A DNA stretch of 64,000 bases from Prorocentrum cordatum (GCA_963575745.1 CAUYUJ010000751.1:34440-98439); one strand, 5' to 3'. Positions 20,441 through 31,010 are shown, counted from the stretch's first letter. Numbers and translations are program-made. The notes: generated by a model from the sequence alone, not told the origin.

Positions 20441-21100
20441 AGCCAACCTGGGGCCAAAACCTTAGTAAAACCAGTGAGTTTGGCTTCCTCGCCGAGGCCG
20501 TTTTGGACGCCCCAACGAGTCGGGAACCCCCCCGTCCAGGTCCAGGGGGGGAGGTAGGGGGAGGGGTCAAGTTAGCCAGCTCGAACGAGCCAGAGGGCTC
20601 CGTCCACTCCCGCCCGCCCTCCAAAAAAATCTAAGAGGCAAATGCGTCGCGTCAAACGCTTGTCGCTCATCTTATATCGTGGGCGGCTGGACGTTTAGCG
20701 CGCGACGCGAGCTGCGTCCTATCCCTGCCGCGTGTTGAGCAACGTCGACGAGAAACAAAACCGCGCGCGATGTACGCCGCGCCCCGCTCCGGCCTCTCAT
20801 GTTACATCGTCGGCGACCACATGTCCAGCGCGCGAAATGCGCCGCGTCTCATTTCAGCCGCGCGCCACGCGTGTTGCACTGTCAATGGTTTCGCTCCTGC
20901 CGCGCATGGAGGAGGGGGAGAGGAGGAGGAAGAAGAGGAGGAGGAAAACGGGAGGGAGAGAGGGACGGAGGGAGAATCTGAGGAGGAAGAGGCGAATGCC
21001 TTTTGGTAATTCGCGGGGCATGCTGGGAGTTTTCTGGTATACGCCTGAGGGCATCTTGGATCTTAGGCGCTAACCTCACAATGATTCAAACATTAAATGA
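20441..21100. other. Spacer with GCGCGNNATGCGCCGCGTC-type units and a GGA tract
   Basis: 20690-20880 holds degraded copies of the ~139-bp unit better seen at 21600-21990. 20905-20995 is a GGA/GAA tract. No gene identified. Confidence 0.4.
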
Positions 21101-21129
21101 AACTCAATATTATGTTCCCATCAATATTG

Positions 21130-21430
21130 TGTTCCCCCCCAGGACCTCTTGGACGCCTTTTTTCGACCTCTTGGGGGTCTCCTGGGTCTCTTAGGGGCCT
21201 CTTGGGAGCCTCTTGGCGCCACCTGGGCCGTCTTAGGTGGTTCTTGGCCCGTCTGACGTCTTCGGAACCCGTCTTGCGGGCCTCTCTGGGCCGTTTTGGC
21301 GACGTTTTGCAACATTTTAGGGCCGTGTTGGGGCCCTCTTGGGAGCCTCGTGGGCGATCTGGAGGTTCTTTTCGGCCGACTTGGGGCCCTCTTGGGGGCC
21401 TCTTGGCCTATCTTGAAGCTGTTGTGGAGG
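21130..21430 (+). repeat. Family G satellite, third tract
   Basis: CCTCTTGGGGGTCTCCTGGG-like repeats over about 300 bases. Confidence 0.7.
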
Positions 21431-21599
21431 CCGGTTGGGCCGTTTGGAGCGGTCGGGCACCTGTTCTTGCGCACCAAAAGACACTGACACGACAACGGGC
21501 GCGCCGGCGACGAACCGCACTTGTTTGAGGAATTCTGATCCGCCGCCTGCCCACCTCTTCAACGCGACGGGTCGCAGCGCCGACTAACAAAAAAGTTCA

Positions 21600-21995
21600 T
21601 CTTGACAAACAGGCGTCCCCGCGCGATGCGCGCCGGGTCCCATTCCCGCAACGCGATTCGCAGCGCCGACGAGGAGAAAATACATGTTGGTAAGAAAAAC
21701 GTCGACGTTGCTGTGCTTTTTGACAGGTAGGACGGGGGGTCCGTGGGTTGGCCAGGCGTCCGCGCGCTGTGCGCCACGTCCCGTTCCGGCTACAGTTTTC
21801 GCAGCGTCGACGACAAGAAAGTCCACGTTGACGAAAAAACGTTGAATTTGCTTTTGTTGCTTGGATTGGTAGGACGCGACCACCCGCTTGGGGTTACCCA
21901 AGCGATGTTCATTCCGTCCCATTTTTGCTCCAGTTTCCGCAATTCGACGACACCCAGGCGATAACAAAATTGAGTTTGTGTTGTTGTTTTTGGAC
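21600..21995 (+). repeat. Tandem repeat, three units of about 139 bp
   Basis: Units start near CAGGCGTCCCCGCGCGATGC (21610) and CAGGCGTCCGCGCGCTGTGC (21748), with a more diverged third near 21888. Each has a GTCCCRTTCC block, CGCAGCGTCGACGA, a GTTG(A/G)(C/T)(A/G)AAAAACG block and a T-rich run ending GGTAGGAC. Confidence 0.6.
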
Positions 21996-22900
21996 AGTTA
22001 GGACGGCGGGGTTGCTATCGGCGGGTTCGGTGGGGATGTGGGGATGTTTAATCTTCCCCCCGAAGGGGAAGTAGGAGGGGCAACGCAAGAAACACTTTAG
22101 ACCACCTACGCCCAAAAGGGTTGGTGGGAGTATTTTCGGGGTGCGGTCCTTGAGTACGATGGGGGCAACATCGCCTGAGGCAGCTCGATTCAATGCGGGC
22201 GGGAGCTGCGAGGTGGGCCGCCGCCGCGGAGTGCAGCGGTGACGCCCGTTTTCGGCAGCACAGCGCTCTGCTGCCCGCGGTGAAGAGGCAGCACGAGGGG
22301 GGATGGGCTCGGGGGGCGAAGGCAATTCAGGGCCAACGTGAAGGGGGGGCGAGTTCCGGGCGCTTTCGTCTGATTTCGGCGGCTTTGCAGCTTCGGGGTG
22401 CGCTCCAGCAGCTGCGCCTCGCCAAAAGTGTTCCGGGCTTGGCCGGATCTTTCCGACCACCCGCCGAAGATCGGAGTTATGACCCGAAAACCAAGTAGTA
22501 ATGTGAGGGGGGATGGGTTGGGGCCTGAGGGGACAAAACATCGACCCTCAACCGCCCAGTCATCGCCAATAGGGGCCTGATAGCCCACCCCGCCCAGGAA
22601 CATGCGGCTTCTATATCGCGGGCCCATCGCGGGTCTGTCGGCTACGTATGGCCGATTACAGATCGAATCCCTTTATTGCCAGTGTTGAGTTGCGCAACCA
22701 TTCACAAGGCAACAAAACCGACTGTGGCGGTTTTCAGTGTCGATGTCCAGGATCGTTATTTTCGATGCGTTCCTGTCTTGGTCGTTCCCAAACCCCGAAC
22801 TGCCTTGTTGCGCCGCCTCCAGAAAAAGGCTGTAGAAAACTGCGGTCTGAATCCCATGTTGGTCCAGACCTCCCGTAGCGCTGCCCTTAGGGATTGAAGC
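21996..22900. other. Spacer, no gene identified
   Basis: Mixed GC-rich DNA; several open frames but no domain, signal or intron pattern. Confidence 0.4.
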
Positions 22901-23009
22901 AAGTGTTGCATCTTTGGGGCTCGTTGGGGGCCCCCTTAGAGCCGTCTTGGGGCGTCACGGCACATCTTGAGCCGTCCACAGGCCATCTTGGCCGTCTCGG
23001 GTACGTTTA
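22901..23009 (+). repeat. Family G satellite fragment
   Basis: CTCGTTGGGGGCCCCCTTAG, GCCGTCTTGGGG and CATCTTGGCCGTC units just upstream of the cysteine-rich gene. Confidence 0.55.
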
Positions 23010-23085
23010 TAGCCATTTGGGCCCAGGCCTCCAGTTGGACTCCCACGCGCTAGTTCGTTCCCGACTCGCTTTGTCAGCGGGGCGC

Positions 23086-24263
23086 ATGGTCGCAGCGTGG
23101 CTGGTGGCGGTTGCAGCTCTGTCGAGTCTGCCGATCCCGGGCAGCGGAGTGTGCGAGGCCAACACCGGCGGGAGCTGCAACGTGCTCGAGTGCAAGTCGT
23201 GGCGCCACGCAAGGTGCACAGACGTCGGCCCAGACCTCCACGCGGCGGACCCGATATTCCGCACGGGCACCAAGAACTGCACCTGCGACGAGGGGAGCTG
23301 TGCAAGCGAGGTCAACGGCGAGTGCGTGAAGCCAGGCGCGTGTCCGACGGAGACGGGAGTGTCGTGCAAGCTCTGCCAAGCCTACGGTATTTGGTGTTGC
23401 GGTGACGGGCAGTATTGCGCCCGGGCGTGGTGCACGTGCGAGCTGGGCCTCTGCTTTGATGGGACGGCATGTTTGCCAGCCCGCGACGGACACGCTGGCG
23501 TGTTGGCCGCAGAGGAGGACACCGTTGCACCAGGCGTCGGAGACACCAACTGTCCAGTCCCACCTGCCCAGGCCATGCTCGGCGGCGAGCTCAGGGGGGG
23601 AGGGAGAGGGGGCAGGCCTTTTCAGAAGGCGCGGAGACGTTTCAGAAACCACCGCGCCTTCTTCAGAAGCCTCGTAAGTCTTCTGCGAAGCCACTGACGG
23701 CTCCTCAGAAGGCTCGAGGGCTTCTGAGGAGCCCCGCCGCCAGCTGAGAAGGTCTGCCCCTCCTGCTGCGCCGCGGACATGCCGAACCTGGGCCCAGGAT
23801 CGATAGGAACGCTTTCCTGGCGAATGCACCGGGGCGAGCATACCGATCCTGGCAAGGATCGGACGGGAGGGGATGCTGGAAGCCCAAACATTCGACGCCT
23901 GGTACGTTTTTGTTTGTTCTCGCGACGTGCAGCCCAGAGATGTCGACGCCATCTCCTGGACCCCTTTTTTGCTGTCCTCACGGCGTGCTCTTTGGCAGGC
24001 CCCCCGGGGGCGAAAGCATGCTGCGTGGGCCAGGCCCGAGGAGCCGCGCCCGCCGTGAGCCCTGCCCACGGCGCCGGAGGTCCGGGCAGGCGACGCCTCC
24101 CGAAGCCCCCCGAGCCACCAGAGGTGCGCTCGCCTCGGCCGTGCTGGGCGCGCTGGGTTTCGCCGCGCTGGCCGGGGCCGCCTGGAGGTGGAGGCGGTCA
24201 TGCCCCGGGGCTGCTGGCCGGCCGCGGCCGGGCGACCGCCCGCTGCTCGCGGAGGAGTCCTGA
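23086..24263 (+). CDS. Cysteine-rich single-pass membrane protein (two exons)
   Basis: Exon 1 is 23086-23571, exon 2 is 24090-24263 (stop TGA 24261-24263), joined in phase 0 by a GC-AG intron with CAG|GC at both edges; predicted length 219 residues. Residues 1-21 are a signal peptide (MVAAWLVAVAALSSLPIPGS). The extracellular part has about 19 cysteines in two tandem units of the form TG-G/V-SC...C...C.CxxG.C...G.C, ending CTCDEGSC... and CTCELGLC... . After a Pro-rich spacer (NCPVPPAQ), exon 2 supplies a membrane helix (GALASAVLGALGFAALAGAAW, about residues 174-194), a basic stop-transfer (RWRR) and a short tail ending LAEES. Cys-rich surface proteins of this type are numerous in dinoflagellates; ligand and role are unknown. 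A TTTGTCAG acceptor-like site lies eight bases upstream of the ATG and could receive the trans-spliced leader. The intron contains one or two short inverted-repeat elements. An acceptor at 23998 is an alternative, but it does not fit the phase of the CAG|GC donor. Confidence 0.6.
23595..23762. mobile_element. Short inverted-repeat element in the intron of the Cys-rich gene
   Basis: GGGGGCAGGCCTTTTCAGAAGG left and CAGCTGAGAAGGTCTGCCCC right form an inverted pair of about 20 bp around TTCAGAA/TTCTGAAG-type blocks. It begins 24 bases inside the intron. No second copy was found in the window. Confidence 0.5.
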
Positions 24264-24297
24264 GGGGCGTTGTGTCGGGTCCTGCTCTGATGGGCCA

Positions 24298-24664
24298 GGT
24301 TTTTCGACCACCACTACCATAGGTAGGTCGAGGGAGAAGGGAGGATGGGGAGGTCCTCCTCCTCCTGCTCCTCCTCCTCCTGCTCCTCCTCCCCCTCCTC
24401 CTCCTCCTGCTCCTCCCCCTCCTCCCCTCCTCCTCTCCTCCTCCTCCTCCTCATCCTCCTCGGCCTCCTCCTCCTCCTCCTCCCTCCTCCTCCTCTCCTC
24501 CTCCTCCTCCCTCCTCGTCCTCTTTCTCAACCCCCCCTCCTCCTCCGCCTCCCCTCCTCCTCCTCCTCCTCCTCCTCCTTCTCCTCCTCCTTCTCCTCCT
24601 CCTGCTCCTCCTCCACCCCCTCCTTCTCCCTCTTCTACTCATGGTAGTGGTGGTGGAGAATGGG
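24298..24664. mobile_element. Family X element with a TCC microsatellite core
   Basis: Left TTTTCGACCACCACTACCATAGGTAG and right CTACTCATGGTAGTGGTGGTGGAGAA are inverted repeats about 24 bp long. The 310 bases between them are almost pure TCC/TGC triplets. It starts 37 bases after the stop of the Cys-rich gene. Confidence 0.75.
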
Positions 24665-24737
24665 CCCATCATGCTCACCAGCACGGCGCCTGGCGGGGCC
24701 CATCTTGCGTGCGCCAGATCATGCAGAGGAGAAAGCG

Positions 24738-24844
24738 TACCGATACCGCTGCCCTTGCCTCGCCCTCGCTTCTTGGAGGCCTCCTGGGAGGCATCGCCCT
24801 CTCCACGGCTGGATTCGCCTTGAAATTCCTGGGAGACGGCCGGA
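24738..24844 (+). mobile_element. Family N element, truncated
   Basis: CGTACCGATACCGCTGCC, then CTTGGAGGCCTCCTGGGAGGC and CACGGCTGGATTCGCC as in other N copies. The right end was cut by the following family C insertion. Confidence 0.5.
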
Positions 24845-25027
24845 AAGTAGCGTTAAGTCGGGCATGTCTTTCTACAGGAGGAATGTTCCAAGCTAGTCAG
24901 CACATACGTTGGGGACCATTTTGTCCACTATATTTGACTCTGTTCGACTGTTATGTTTTTTATATATCTCTTTTATTTTGCTTCCAAAATCCGCCTGCAC
25001 AGGGACATGCCCGACCTAAAAGTAGCG
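24845..25027. mobile_element. Family C TIR element with perfect 8-bp target duplication
   Basis: The element is 24853-25019 (167 bp), flanked by AAGTAGCG at 24845-24852 and 25020-25027. Left TTAAGTCGGGCATGTC; right GACATGCCCGACCTAA. The centre is AT-rich. Confidence 0.9.
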
Positions 25028-25322
25028 GTATCCGTACGGGAATTCCCAAGTCATAGTTTGGCCGTGTCGGGGCCCGTCACAGACTGCTCGAGCGGAGGCC
25101 GTCCTGGGCACCGTCCCCCCCCCCCCACACCTGTCAGGTCGGACGACGGGACAGGATACAGTCAAGACTTGAAACAAGGAACAGCTGGGGTTCGGAAGGG
25201 GCTCGATGTCCCTTTGGTTCCTTCGGTGCCGTTCCTCTTGCCCTCCTGGGGCACGGAGGCGCTTACAGGGCCAAGAAGGGGCTGCGTTCCTTGTTCAGTG
25301 TCCCTTCTTTCAGCGGTTCGAC

Positions 25323-25487
25323 TTCAGGAGGGGAAGAAACACACGGACACAATTCATCGTCGAGTGCCAGGAAAACATGGGAAAACATGGGAATTGGGCG
25401 GGAAGACACAAATCCAGAACATATGGGAAAAGATGGGGAATGATTGTATTTGTGTGTATTTCTTTGAGTGTCCCAGGGCCCCTTCAC
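25323..25487 (+). mobile_element. Family A element, copy 2
   Basis: From CAGGAGGGGAAGAAACACAC to GTCCCAGGGCCCCTTCA, about 165 bp, with the usual ATGGGAAA and GTGTGTATTTC blocks. Confidence 0.8.
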
Positions 25488-25644
25488 GACTGCAGTGCAC
25501 GGGGCCGGGGGGGGGGGGGGGAAGCGGCAGCTGCTGCCCGCAGCTGGTCGAGGCTCCGCCGCGGGGCACGGTGACACCTCGCTACGTCGCCGCCCGCGGC
25601 GCCCGGGGGGCGCCGGAAGAAACCCGCCACGGGACGCCATGCCC

Positions 25645-25805
25645 CCTCCTCCCCTCCTCCTCCTCCTCCTCCTACTCCTTCCTCCTCCTCCTCCTTCTCC
25701 TCCTCCTCCTCCTCCTCACTCTCCTCCTCCTCCTCCTCCTCTTCCTCCTCTCTTCCTCCTCCTCCTCCTCCTCCTCCTCCTCCTCCTCCTCCCGTCCCCT
25801 TGGCT
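25645..25805 (+). repeat. (TCC)n microsatellite
   Basis: Pyrimidine triplets, followed by CCCCTTGGCTGTCC repeats to about 25870. Confidence 0.85.
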
Positions 25806-25869
25806 GTCCCCCCTGGCTGTCCCCTTGGCTCTCCCCCGTGTCTATATGCCCGGGGCTATCCCCCTTGCC

Positions 25870-26885
25870 TGGCATCGCTCGGACGTGTGTAGTTTTTTCT
25901 CGGCGAGGGCCATTGAGGAACATCCTGGATCAGCGAGCGAAAAAAAACACACGCACGAAACCGAACAATGCACGGGAAATGGACGTCCGAGCGACGGCAA
26001 GCTTATCGCCTTGGCCATCTCGTTGGCTGCCCCCCCTTGGCTATACGCTGGCCGCCCCGCCGTGGCTATCCCCCCTGTCGTCCGGCCCCATCCTGCCTGC
26101 CTTTCCGCCTGATAAAACGACGCGAAGATCGGGACAACATCGGATCGGGATAACTCGAAATCTCTGAGAAGCAGCGGGTTTGGAGGATGTATTGGGCGCC
26201 GCGGCCGCTCCAGAGCGTTCTGGAACGCTCTGAGAGCGCTCCGGAACGCTCTGGAGCGATTTGTCCCGATCCTAGCCATGTTTTACCTGAGCTCGCGGAG
26301 GCCTCGCCGTCGCCGCGGCTGGACGGGGCGCCATGCAAAGTTCCGGACCGCCCCCTGGAGTAATGCTTGGATTGGGCAGGTCGCGACGCGGCAGGTCCTG
26401 GGCAGTTGCCGCCGCACTTCGGCTGCGCGTAAGAGTGGCCCTTCGCCGGAGTCGCACCTGGTGCGGGCCCAGCGGGGCCCCCGCGGCACAGGCTTCCGCG
26501 CCTGGATCTGGCGCCGCCGCCTCTCCCCCTGAAGCTGCGAGCCAAGGTCGTTCTTGCCCAGAGGTCACGCTTGCGGGCAGCCGACCCTTCCCCGAGGCGG
26601 GGCTCTGAGCACAACCACATTCGAGCCCTGCGGGTGCCAAGGGTCTCCGTATCCATCGCCTGCCGATGCCCCCGAAGATCTGTCCCCCAGTTTGGAGGCG
26701 GCCAGAGGTCTGAGTTGGATAAGTTTTTCGAGTCGTTTCCAGCCGTGGCGCCGAGAGGGGCCCTTCCGCCCCCCTCTTCTTGCTGGCCAGAGCTGTAGTG
26801 CTGGGCTACCTCGGCCCCCCAGCAAGCTCCAGCCCACGGTCGGTCGAACTAGGTTATGAATACAGCCCCGCCTCACGCCTACGCC
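25870..26885. other. Spacer, no firm gene
   Basis: Includes GGAACGCTCTGAGAGCGCTCC-type palindromes at about 26210-26265 and an inverted family N fragment near 26715. Open frames on both strands lack recognisable features. Confidence 0.35.
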
Positions 26886-26889
26886 TTCC

Positions 26890-27062
26890 TTCGGCCACGC
26901 GCAGAGGGGGGTAGGGGGGTAGGGGAAAGGTCTCTTAGAAGCGCCCTTGCTCCTTCGAAGGCGCGGGCCTTGCCTGCAGATGTGAGGCCAGCGCCTTCTG
27001 AGAAGCAGCCGCCTTCTAGGAAGCCTTCCGACCTCCCCCTACCCCCTGGCGCGCGCCGCCAG
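26890..27062. mobile_element. Family M element, uninterrupted copy
   Basis: GGCCACGCGCAGAGGGGGG left against a CCCCCTACCCCCTGGCGCGC right end gives inverted termini. Inside are AGAAGCGCCCTTGCTCC, GAAGGCGCGGGCC and GAGAAGCAGCC. The second copy (41905-42290) carries a family L insertion. Confidence 0.6.
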
Positions 27063-27397
27063 TCCTTGCCCAGGGCTGCCTCCCGCACGCTCTGGCGCCT
27101 CAGCGGCCGGTCTTTCTTCCCTGACCTTCCAGGAGGGCTAAAACACAGCACGCGACCTCAACACCTATCCCAGAGCCGTTCTCCGCCCTGGTTTTGGGCT
27201 GGGTCGTTTCGCTGTCTGTTAGGCTTTGAGGCCCCCCCGTGCTAAAGGATAGCTCTCTGGAAGGTCTCTCTTGGCGCAGCTCTCTTTTTGTTCCGGCCGC
27301 GGGCCCTCCGGGGGGGTGCCCCCGCCTCGGGCGACGCAGCCCGGCCGCGCGGGGCGCCCGCCCTGGACGGGGGCGTCCTGCCCTCCGCCCGCCCTCT

Positions 27398-27672
27398 CTT
27401 GGGAGGCAGCGCCTGGGCGGTTAGGTTCGCACATGGCCTCCTCCCTTGAACGAAGGATTGCAAAAAAAAACCGAAGGATTGCAAAAAAAGGATTGCAAAA
27501 AAAAACCTTCGAAGGATTGCAAAACAACCTTCAACAAAAAAGGGTTTTTTTTGCAATCCTTCGTCCAGGTTTTTTTTGCAATCCTGGGTTTGTTTGCAAT
27601 CCTTTGCACTCCCCTCCGCCCTTCCCTTCTCTTAGGATGCAGCGCCTGGGAGGTCAGATTCGCACATGCCCT
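27398..27672 (+). repeat. GCAGCGCCTGGG repeat units flanking a GGATTGCAAAA hairpin
   Basis: Units starting TCTTGGGAGGCAGCGCCTGG (27399) and TCTTAGGATGCAGCGCCTGG (27632), with a third at 28037, share a GGTTAGATTCGCACATG-type sequence. Between the first two sits 27450-27606: four direct GGATTGCAAAA copies followed by three TTTTGCAATCC copies, able to fold into a hairpin with A/T-rich arms. Confidence 0.65.
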
Positions 27673-27688
27673 CCGCCCCCCTCCCCTC

Positions 27689-28044
27689 TCTCAGGGTCAA
27701 GTCGGGCACGCCCCTCTACAGTCGGGGCCCTGAAGAAGGAACCCTTTTGGTTGGAGAGGGGCTCCGCGTTCCTTAACTGTTTCACAGCTTGTCTCAGGTT
27801 GTCCTTATGTTTTCGATCGGAAATCGAAGTTCAACTTATGGAGCAAAAGGGGCCTCGTTCCTTATTTAGGGTTCCTTAGGTCAACGCCCCGACTGTACAG
27901 CGGGAATACTCAAACATAGAAAAGATACCTCTGGGGACGATTATTCGAGTATCGCCATTGTTGGAATATGTGTTGACCATGTGTTGTTTATTTTTCTCTT
28001 CCCAAATCCACCTGTAGGGGCACATGCCCGACCTAATCTTAGGA
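27689..28044. mobile_element. Family C element carrying a nested second element
   Basis: The outer element is 27697-28036, with left TCAAGTCGGGCACGCCCCTC and right CACATGCCCGACCTAA. Its flanks TCTCAGGG (27689-27696) and TCTTAGGA (28037-28044) match at six of eight bases. Inside the left TIR, about 27716-27900 is another inverted-ended element: CTACAGTCGGGGCCCTGAAG against GTCAACGCCCCGACTGTACAG, with GAAGGAACCC/GGGTTCCTTA inner arms. Confidence 0.65.
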
Positions 28045-28109
28045 TGCAGCGCCCGGGAGGTTAGATGCACAAGCCGTGCAGGTAGATCCCCAGCCAGGAG
28101 TTGGCCCAA

Positions 28110-28290
28110 TCTGGCATGAATTCGCTCGCTTTGGTTGGGAGCCCGCTTCGTCGGGCGCATTCCCGTCCAATCTGGCTTACTTCTGGGCTTGATTGACTCC
28201 TGCCTATCCCGGCCTAATCTGGTTCAGTGGCCCCTTAATCGGGCTTAGTAGCTGTTACAATCGTTCCGACGAAGACCTAGGAGTTGCTTT
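28110..28290 (+). repeat. Decamer-like AATCTGG(C/T)(T/C)(T/A) repeats and conserved tail
   Basis: Loosely repeated CCAATCTGGC/CTAATCTGGTT units, ending in TTCCGACGAAGACCTAGGAGTTG. The same tail, TTCCGACGAAAACCTCCCAG, ends the decamer array at 54299-54430. Confidence 0.55.
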
Positions 28291-29777
28291 CGTTTTTCTC
28301 CCCCTGGCCCCCTTCCCCACCCCCTTTCCCCCCCAGCATTCGGGGACTCCGAGGCGGTGCGGCGATCACAGCGTGTGGTGTGGGGATTCGGGGTGACTGC
28401 ATGGTTTTGGGACTCGGGCCGTTCTCCGGGGGGGTCTCGGGCGATTGGGGCATGCAGAGTGCCGAAACCGTCCGGCAGCGGCGAGGTCTTTGAGGATGTC
28501 GAGGTCACCGAGCAGTCGGTCACCGCACCGCTTCACCAGCAGAGCTCCCCCGTCCCTCGTTCGCCCTCGTCCTCCCGTGCCGCCCCCGACCTCCCCTCCC
28601 CTTTCTGATCTCGAACTCTTCGTCTGGAGGAGGGGGGGGGAGAAGGAACATATTGAGGATGATGGAGGACGAGCGGGAAGGGAGAGGAGGAGGAGGAGGA
28701 GGAGGAGGAGGTGGAGGATCATGTCCGAGCGACGAGGAGAAAGATGAGGAGGAGGAGGAGGAGGAGGAGAAAGGATGATAGCGAGGGGGGAGGGGGAGTG
28801 GGGAGCAGCAGGAGGCAGGAGGGGAGCGGAGCAGGGTGAGGAGCAGGATGGGGGACGGGGCTTGGGGGAGGTACGACCGAGGGAAGAGGAGCATGACGAG
28901 GAGAAGAAGATGAGTATCTCCTCGGACCCTACGCAGAGCTTCCTCCCAACCTCTCCTGGACAACATTCTGACCAGACACTCGTGGCAATCCCTGGCCTGG
29001 CGAAGAGGCTCCTTCATCGATCCTCCTCTCTCGCCTCCTCTCTCTTCTCCCCGCTCCTCCTCCTCCTCCGTCGTTCCTTCCTACCTTCCCACGATTACAC
29101 GATACGTATACGTATAAAGTTCACCGCTCCTCTAATACTGGGTTGTTATTGGACGGCCCCTCTCACACATCTTGTTTATGTTGTGCAAGGCTCCTCCTCC
29201 TTCTCCTCTTCCGTCTCCTCCTCAACCTCCTTCTCCTCCTCCTCCTTCTCCTCCTCCAAGTGCGCCCCTTACCCAGCGTAACACAATCCCGAGTTGTCGT
29301 AGTTCGGGACTTGGTTTCCGCGGCCCGTCTCCTGGGATTCCAAGGTCGTTCGGTTTCGAAGTTGAGGGCTCTTAGGCTCTGTAAGTTGTGGGCGGGCTGG
29401 AGGCCACAAGTGTGCAACAGTCATTTGGATCCTGGAGATCTTTCCCTGCGCAGAGGTGAATATTGGTCCAGGTAGGTGACTGTAGGTTTCTCCCCCTCCC
29501 CATTGTTCCTTCTCCTTACCTCCTCTTCCTCCTGCTCCTCCTTTCCTCCTCTTCGCCCCGACCTCCTGCTCATCTCCCTTCCCGCTCGTCCTCCCTCTCC
29601 CTCATCTTGCTCCTTTTCCCCCCCCTCCCTCTTCGTCCTCCTCCTCCTCCCTCCTTTCCCTCCTGTCCCTCCTCTTCCTGGGCACCCCTGCTCCCCGCCG
29701 CGAGGTGGGCGCTGCAGCCGGCGGCCCCAGCGCTGCCGCCCCGGCGGCAGACGGCAAGGCCGGCCCCGCTTTCAAGC
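28291..29777. repeat. GGA and TCC tracts with spacers, no gene
   Basis: (GGA)n at 28680-28770, pyrimidine-rich tracts at 29020-29070, 29190-29265 and 29500-29690. The pieces between give no supported coding region. Confidence 0.5.
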
Positions 29778-29966
29778 AGTGGCGAAGGGCTCCAGCCCGC
29801 CTGTGTGTAGGCACACGAGAGACTGTTCTAAGCACGTTCTGCGGCCTGCACGAGATATTCTTAGAACATCTCTGGCCCAGACCGTCCTGCTTGAACACAT
29901 CGGGCTCATGTTCTGTGAACATGTCGTGGTAGGCTTATATGAATGCCGCGATGGTCGGTCCCTGCT
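29778..29966 (+). mobile_element. Family B element, copy 3 (shorter)
   Basis: CAGTGGCGAAGGGCTCCAGC start, GTTCTAAGCACG, ATTCTTAGAACAT and GTTCTGTGAACAT blocks, CATGTCGTGGTAGGC, then GATGGTCGGTCCCTGCTC end. Confidence 0.7.
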
Positions 29967-30054
29967 CAACCCTTGCCTCCCACTACGTCTCGTTTGGATG
30001 TTCGTCCCGGGGAGCCTTGTGGGGCCCACCTGACACATCTGCTCGAGTATGGTT

Positions 30055-30140
30055 CGGCTCCGGCTCGACCGTAGTTCCACTCAGGTTCGATTCTAGCTCG
30101 ACTCAGGTGCGACTCAAGTCGACGGACGTCGTTCGATGCA
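30055..30140 (+). repeat. CGACTC/GGTTCG short degenerate repeat
   Basis: Imperfect GGCTCGACC, CACTCAGGTTCGA and GCTCGACTCAGG units. It mimics a tRNA T-loop but no cloverleaf can be drawn. Confidence 0.5.
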
Positions 30141-30174
30141 GCATCGACGCACGAGGGAAGCGAGTGGCTCCAGG

Positions 30175-30350
30175 AAAGGGGGGGATTGGGAAAGGGGGCG
30201 TTACGAAATTTGCTGCATGCAGCTGGTTTCGGCCTCACCGAGGAGCCCATTCCTCGATACATAGCCGCCTCCGGCGCCGGGAGGCGCCGGGAAAATCAGC
30301 TACGTGAGCTGATTCTCAACCCCCCCCTTTGCTATCCCCCCCTTTCGCCC
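30175..30350 (+). mobile_element. Family O element, copy 1
   Basis: AGGAAAGGGGGGGATTGGGA left, CCCCCCCTTTGCTATCCCCC right, with TGCATGCAGCTGGTTTCGGC and AGCTACGTGAGCTGATTC inside. The second copy, at 51478-51652, is inside scramblase intron 3. Confidence 0.65.
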
Positions 30351-31010
30351 GAGCCGAAGAACGAGCATCTGATCTCTCTGCATCCTCCTTCGAAGCTCGT
30401 CGTCGCGGCCCTCGCGGCTCGTCCGAGGATCGGCGTTTTCGGGCACCGAGGCGTGTGTCCGTCGGGCCTCGGCGCCCTTCCGGCGCCTCAGGGGTGCCTT
30501 CCAGCCACTGCGCCTCGCTGAGAGTTGGTCTCCCGAACGGTCGCAGTTTTGATCGTGGCGCCACTGCCCTGGGCCAAATACACCTTAGGCGATGCTTAAG
30601 AAAACCCAAGGTTTCGGCCAGAGTCTCGATTATTCTTAATGCTTCAATGTAGATCCTAAGATTTGAATAGACAATCTGGATGTTTATTCAAATTCTGAGA
30701 CTATGAATTTCTTAACCCATGATTTCTAAAGCATTTCGCAGGGTGTACGCCCCCCGCTACTGTTCCGGGGAACGCTACGAGGAGGGCGCGGCGCCCGAGG
30801 CATCTTCCGGAGCCGCCGGATCTCAGAGATTCCCGATGTATCTGCACCCGATGGTATCCTCGTCTTGGCCTCGTCCTAGTCCTCCTCCTCCTCCTCCTCC
30901 TCCTCCTCCTCCTCCTCCTCCTCCTCCTCCTCCTCCTCCTCCTCCCCCTCGTCACTTCTCGTACTCTCCCTGCCTTTCCTCCTCCTCTTCCTCCTCCTCT
31001 TCTCTCCTAG
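30351..31010. other. Spacer and (TCC)n tract
   Basis: 30880-30950 is (TCC)n. 30590-30720 is AT-richer with TAAGATTTGAATAG/TATTCAAATTCTGAG inverted pieces. No gene seen. Confidence 0.45.

Noticed and set aside
23010-23027. TAGCCATTTGGGCCCAGG, 15 of 18 matching the spliced leader, 58 bases upstream of the Cys-rich gene
   Set aside because: It lies at the edge of family G repeats, which contain GCCATCTTGG and GCCATTTTGG by themselves, so a chance match is likely.
24853-25019. piggyBac-type TTAA insertion for family C
   Set aside because: TTAA is part of the inverted repeat itself at several copies, and clear 8-bp duplications lie outside it, so a TTAA-only target does not fit.
30070-30100. GGTTCGATTC as a tRNA T-loop
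   Set aside because: No acceptor stem, anticodon arm or D-arm can be drawn; the motif belongs to a local CGACTC/GGTTCGA repeat.
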